Source: Lentisphaeria bacterium (GTDB lineage Bacteria > Verrucomicrobiota > Lentisphaeria > Victivallales > Victivallaceae). Taken from it: a DNA stretch of 64,000 nt. This document shows, in pieces, positions 61,205-64,000 of this stretch; position 1 is the first letter of the stretch, and each line of letters starts with the position of its first letter. The notes under the pieces are model-generated. The model ran no database searches. It saw nothing but the letters and a program-made list of their open reading frames with translations, and was not told the origin of the DNA. The stretch spans positions 4,340,001-4,404,000 of the forward strand of contig CP091727.1 of assembly GCA_022009855.1 (NCBI GenBank), read 5' to 3'. A program made the translations under genes and the position numbers.

Positions 61205-62087
61205 TCATCCGCGCCGGCGCTCGCAGGCGGTGACCGCGTTGCTCGTGAGCATGGCGATTGTCATCGGCCCGACGCCGCCGGGAACCGGCGTAATCGCCCC
61301 GGCCACCTCCACCGCCTCGGCAAAATTGACGTCTCCGACCAGGCGGTTCTTCCCGGTCGCCGGATCCGGAATCCGGTTGATCCCGACGTCGACCACCGCC
61401 GCGCCCGGCTTGATCATGTCGCCCCGGACGAACTCCGGCTTGCCGATCGCGGCGATCAGAATATCGGCGTCACGGGTGTATTTTGCAATATCCGGTGTGG
61501 CGGAGTGGACGACCGTCACCGTCGCGTTGGCCCCCTTCGCCTTCTGCATCAGCATCGCCGCCAGCGGCTTGCCGACGATGTTCGAACGGCCGATCACCAC
61601 CGCGTGACGCCCGGAGGTCTCGATGCCGGATCGCTCCAGCAGCACCAGGATGCCGCGGGGGGGTGCAGGGTTGAAATCCATCCTTTTTACCGATCAGCAG
61701 CCGGCCGACGTTCCGCTCGTGGAAACAGTCGACATCCTTCTCAGGATCGATCGCGGCGATCACCTTCTCCTCGTCGATCTGCTTCGGCGGCGGCGACTGT
61801 ACGAGAATGCCGTCGATCTTCGGATTGGCGTTCAGCTCGGCGATCAGAGCAAGCACCTGCTCCATCGTCGCATCGGCGGGAAGCACCCGCTTCTCCGAAT
61901 AGATGCCCAGCTCGGCGCACTTCTTCACCTTGGAGTTGACATAGACCTGCGACGCGGGATCGTCGCCGATCAGCACCACCGCCAGCCCGGGAGTGCACCC
62001 CTGCCCCTTCAACGCTTCCACCCGGCGCGCGGTCTCCTCATTGACCTGCCGGGCAATCTCCTTGCCGTCGATAATTTTCGCAGCCAT
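61205..62087 (-). CDS. folD: Methylenetetrahydrofolate dehydrogenase/cyclohydrolase (one frameshift)
   Basis: 293 residues after correction. This bifunctional enzyme interconverts methylene-, methenyl- and formyl-tetrahydrofolate. It has the catalytic Lys in YVNSKVKKCAELGI, the GILVQSPPPKQI loop, the NADP-binding VVIGRSNIVGKPLA, and PVPGGVGPMTIAML near the C-terminus. The frame breaks at a run of seven G on the plus strand (61657-61663). Six restore CTPRGILVLLER. GAGGTT precedes ATG 62087. A break in this housekeeping gene argues for sequence error. It is divergent from the Ogt gene. Confidence 0.95.
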
Positions 62088-62286
62088 GACAACCTCAAAA
62101 AGGTAATTTGTTGATTTCACTTGATCCTGCTGCAAAAGATACCACAGAAACACGCCGTTTTCAAGGCGCAGTCGGAAAAGTGAACAAAAACCGCGCCTCT
62201 GCGGAAACGATTCTCCGGGCTGGCGCTTTCCCGTTCCCGGTGATATAGTATGGGGTGAACTTTGTAAAAAGAGGGGGAGTGATGCG

Positions 62287-63095
62287 ATGAAGAAGAGTTC
62301 CCGAACCGATACTGCGCCGCCGGAGTTCCGCCTTTTCCGCTCTCCGCTGGGGGTAATCACCCTTGCCGGTTGCGGAGACTTCCTGACCGGAGTGGAGTTC
62401 CGCGACCAGAGCCCCTCCGCCCTTCCCGCGGGAAGCGGACACACCGGCTCCTCCCTGCCGGTGCTGAAAGCGGCGGAACAGTGGCTCGAACGTTATTTTG
62501 CGGGGGAGGATCCGGGCGAAACGCCGCCGATTCATCTGACCGGCACCCCGTTCCGTCTCGCGGTCTGGGAACAGCTGCGCCGCATTCCGCGCGGGGAAAC
62601 CACCACCTACGGAGCCATCGCCGCCGAACTCGCCCGGCAGCAGGGAATCCCGCGCATGTCGGCGCAGGCGGTCGGCGGCGCGGTCGGTCACAATCCGATC
62701 GGCATTCTGATCCCCTGCCACCGGGTGGTCGGCAGCGACGGAAACCTGACCGGATTCGCGAGCGGACTCCGGCGGAAGTTCCGGCTCCTTGCGCTGGAAG
62801 GGCTTGACATGTCGCAGTACCCCCTCCCTCGCCGCGCGGCGGCAGCGATCTGCAACGAATTCCCGGCGTGGGGCCCAACATCGAACAGGATCTCTTCCGC
62901 ATCGGCATCCGGCGGATTGCCGACCTCGCGGGAGAGGATCCGGAACAACTCTACCGGGACGACTGCGCGGTCAAAAAGTTTCAGGAGGACCGCTGCCAGC
63001 TCTACGTCTTCCGGCTCGCCGTCTACTTTGCGGAGCATCCGCACCCCGAGCCGGAAAAACTCCGCTGGTCCTGGTGGAAGGATCACCGGCAATAG
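62287..63095 (+). CDS. ogt: O6-alkylguanine-DNA alkyltransferase fused to a helix-hairpin-helix (Cdd1-like) domain (one frameshift)
   Basis: 269 residues after correction. The first 175 or so residues are an Ogt/MGMT suicide alkyltransferase with the acceptor Cys in ILIPCHRVVG, preceded by YGAIAAELA and GGAVGHNPIG. Without any stop the frame runs into a helix-hairpin-helix (FPGVGPNIEQDLFRIGI) and text typical of Cdd1/pathogenicity-locus proteins (CQLYVFRLAVYFAE, LRWSWWKDH). The frame breaks at CCC (62862-62864), which should be four C's. An internal ATG at 62809 could be a separate start of the second domain, so it may be two coupled genes. The likely role is alkylation-damage repair. Confidence 0.82.
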
Positions 63096-63096
63096 G

Positions 63097-63697
63097 TCAG
63101 GCGAGGCCGCAGAAACGGCACAACGTCTCGAAGCGCTCCGCCGGGCCGGGGCCGAACTTCGCCATCGAATGCCGGATTCGATCGAGGGATTTCTCCCGCA
63201 TGTCGCCGGATTTGGAGAAGAACTTGTCGGCGAGACAGACCAGCTTTTCCGCAGCAGTCTCCGGCAGATAGTTTCGTTCCGGAATCGGCAGCTGCTGGCG
63301 ACGCACCTCCTCGGCGGTGATGCCGCTGCCGGTGTGCCGCTCACAGATCCGGGCGAAGGGCTCCAGAAGCTCCTCCATGCCGCGGGCGGCGCCGTATTCA
63401 CGCAGCATCCGCGCCCCGATGATGCCGTGGGCGAGATAGGGGCTCGCTCCCGGTGCAGAGAATCTTCGGCGCGTGACAGTGAACGATGCCGATGTCATGC
63501 AGCATCGCGCCGGCGGCAACCAGAGCGGGATCCACCTCCCCGCGCAACGGAGAGTGTTCCAGCAGAGAGAGCGCCTTCTCCCGCACCTGCGTGCTGTGCT
63601 TGAGCAGAAGCCGCCGGAGCGGGGTATCCTCCGGGTAGAAGAACCGGAGGATCTCCAGCGGCTCGATCCGCGTCGTCTCAGAGCCGGACAAGTTCAT
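63097..63697 (-). CDS. HD-domain phosphohydrolase-like protein (one frameshift)
   Basis: 199 residues after correction. It has the HD metal-dependent hydrolase pattern: a first His in LLLKHSTQV, the HD pair in AGAMLHDIGIVHC, and downstream His residues in YLAHGIIGARML and ICERHTGSG. Such proteins often act on nucleotides or are annotated as uncharacterised HDIG proteins. A run of four G on the plus strand (63439-63442) should be three. Its start at ATG 63697 overlaps the 3' end of the DUF362 gene by about 20 bases, so the two are coupled. It is convergent with the Ogt gene. Confidence 0.85.
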
Positions 63698-64000
63698 ACT
63701 CCCGGACGCCGAGGCCGATCTTCTCGGCGTGTTCGAGCTGGATTCTCCAGTTGGTCGAAGGCGAAACGTCATGGAAGTGGTCGCCTGTGTGAACGGCGCT
63801 CTCCGCGAGCAGCGAACCGGGATTCGGCGTACAGCGGTTGACCGCGTCCGCGCAGGCCTGGTCCAGCGCCACCGGGTCAAACGAGGCGAACATGCCGACG
63901 TCGGGCACGATCGGGGCGTCGTTCTCCGGATGGCAGTCGCAGAACGGCGAAACATCCATCACAATGCTGATGTGGAAATTGGGCCGGCCGTGCACCACGG
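63678..64000 (-). CDS. DUF362-family protein, C-terminal part only
   Basis: The last 106 or so residues of a gene that begins beyond the right edge. The text NFHISIVMDVSPFCDCHPEND, split by function into a cysteine-containing CDCH segment, then PDVGMFASFDPVALDQACADAV, is characteristic of the C-terminal half of DUF362 proteins, which often also carry ferredoxin-like clusters. The ending SPSTNWRIQLEHAEKIGLG is family-typical. The biochemical role of the family is not established. It overlaps the HD-domain gene that follows. Confidence 0.82.
   Translation of the reverse strand, partial: VVHGRPNFHISIVMDVSPFCDCHPENDAPIVPDVGMFASFDPVALDQACADAVNRCTPNPGSLLAESAVHTGDHFHDVSPSTNWRIQLEHAEKIGLGVREYELVRL

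Noticed and set aside
1..64000. Mobile elements, prophage, tRNA or rRNA genes
   Set aside because: No transposase, integrase, terminal inverted repeats, tRNA cloverleaf or rRNA sequence was recognised by reading. A dedicated tRNA scan could still find a missed gene in intergenic DNA.

Overview
The window looks like chromosomal DNA of a fermentative, carbohydrate-degrading anaerobe from the Planctomycetes-Verrucomicrobia-Chlamydiae group, most likely a Lentisphaerota/Victivallis-like bacterium. This is inferred from gene content: three type II pseudopilins with the C-terminal H-X9-DG motif, many glycosidases each next to a LacI, GntR or AraC regulator, a DUF4091 protein, pyruvate:ferredoxin oxidoreductase together with pyruvate formate-lyase, and a glycogen operon. 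Coding DNA is GC-rich and intergenic DNA is AT-rich. I see no rRNA, tRNA, CRISPR array, insertion sequence or prophage.

Layout. 1-7000: end of a glycosidase-like gene, two divergent LacI regulators, a pseudopilin and a large secreted glycosidase. 7500-11800: RND efflux pair. 11950-15370: sugar-acid operon (IlvD/Edd dehydratase, DHDPS-family lyase, SDR). 15500-17400: two secreted proteins. 17600-21100: pyruvate:ferredoxin oxidoreductase. 21380-23500: Gfo/Idh/MocA oxidoreductase and NAD-sugar epimerase. 23670-25420: proline-rich secreted protein and a carbon-nitrogen hydrolase. 25630-29810: GntR/solute-binding fusion regulator, pseudopilin and beta-helix protein. 29850-36430: GDPD, a large glycosidase divergent from an AraC regulator, and DUF4091. 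36550-44680: minus-strand operon (EamA transporter, HlyD-like adaptor, pseudopilin, GH5-like, GH39-like, S66 peptidase) divergent from a GntR/LacI hybrid regulator. 44710-51360: glycogen operon (CBM48 protein, glgP, glgA, glgB). 51900-57000: arabinose/fucose isomerase-like enzyme, AraC, SGNH hydrolase, YbaK deacylase, serine hydrolase. 57080-64000: pflB-pflA, a GcvH-like protein, small membrane protein, folD, Ogt-HHH, HD protein, DUF362 protein.

How the parts work together. Three times a one-component sugar-sensing regulator sits with a pseudopilin and one or more secreted carbohydrate-active proteins. No SusC/SusD pair is present. This recurring regulator-pseudopilin-glycosidase arrangement is the best candidate for an undescribed system here. 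Released sugars would feed the isomerase, epimerase and sugar-acid operon, then PFOR/PFL fermentation and glycogen storage.

Caveat on quality. About 47 single-base frameshifts interrupt roughly 28 genes, including core metabolism. Nearly all lie in homopolymer runs, and correcting one base at each restores a full-length family member whose total length is a multiple of three. I treat these as probable sequence errors and give each such gene as one full-length CDS with its breakpoints. Three in-frame stop codons within one operon are a different kind of lesion and are flagged separately.
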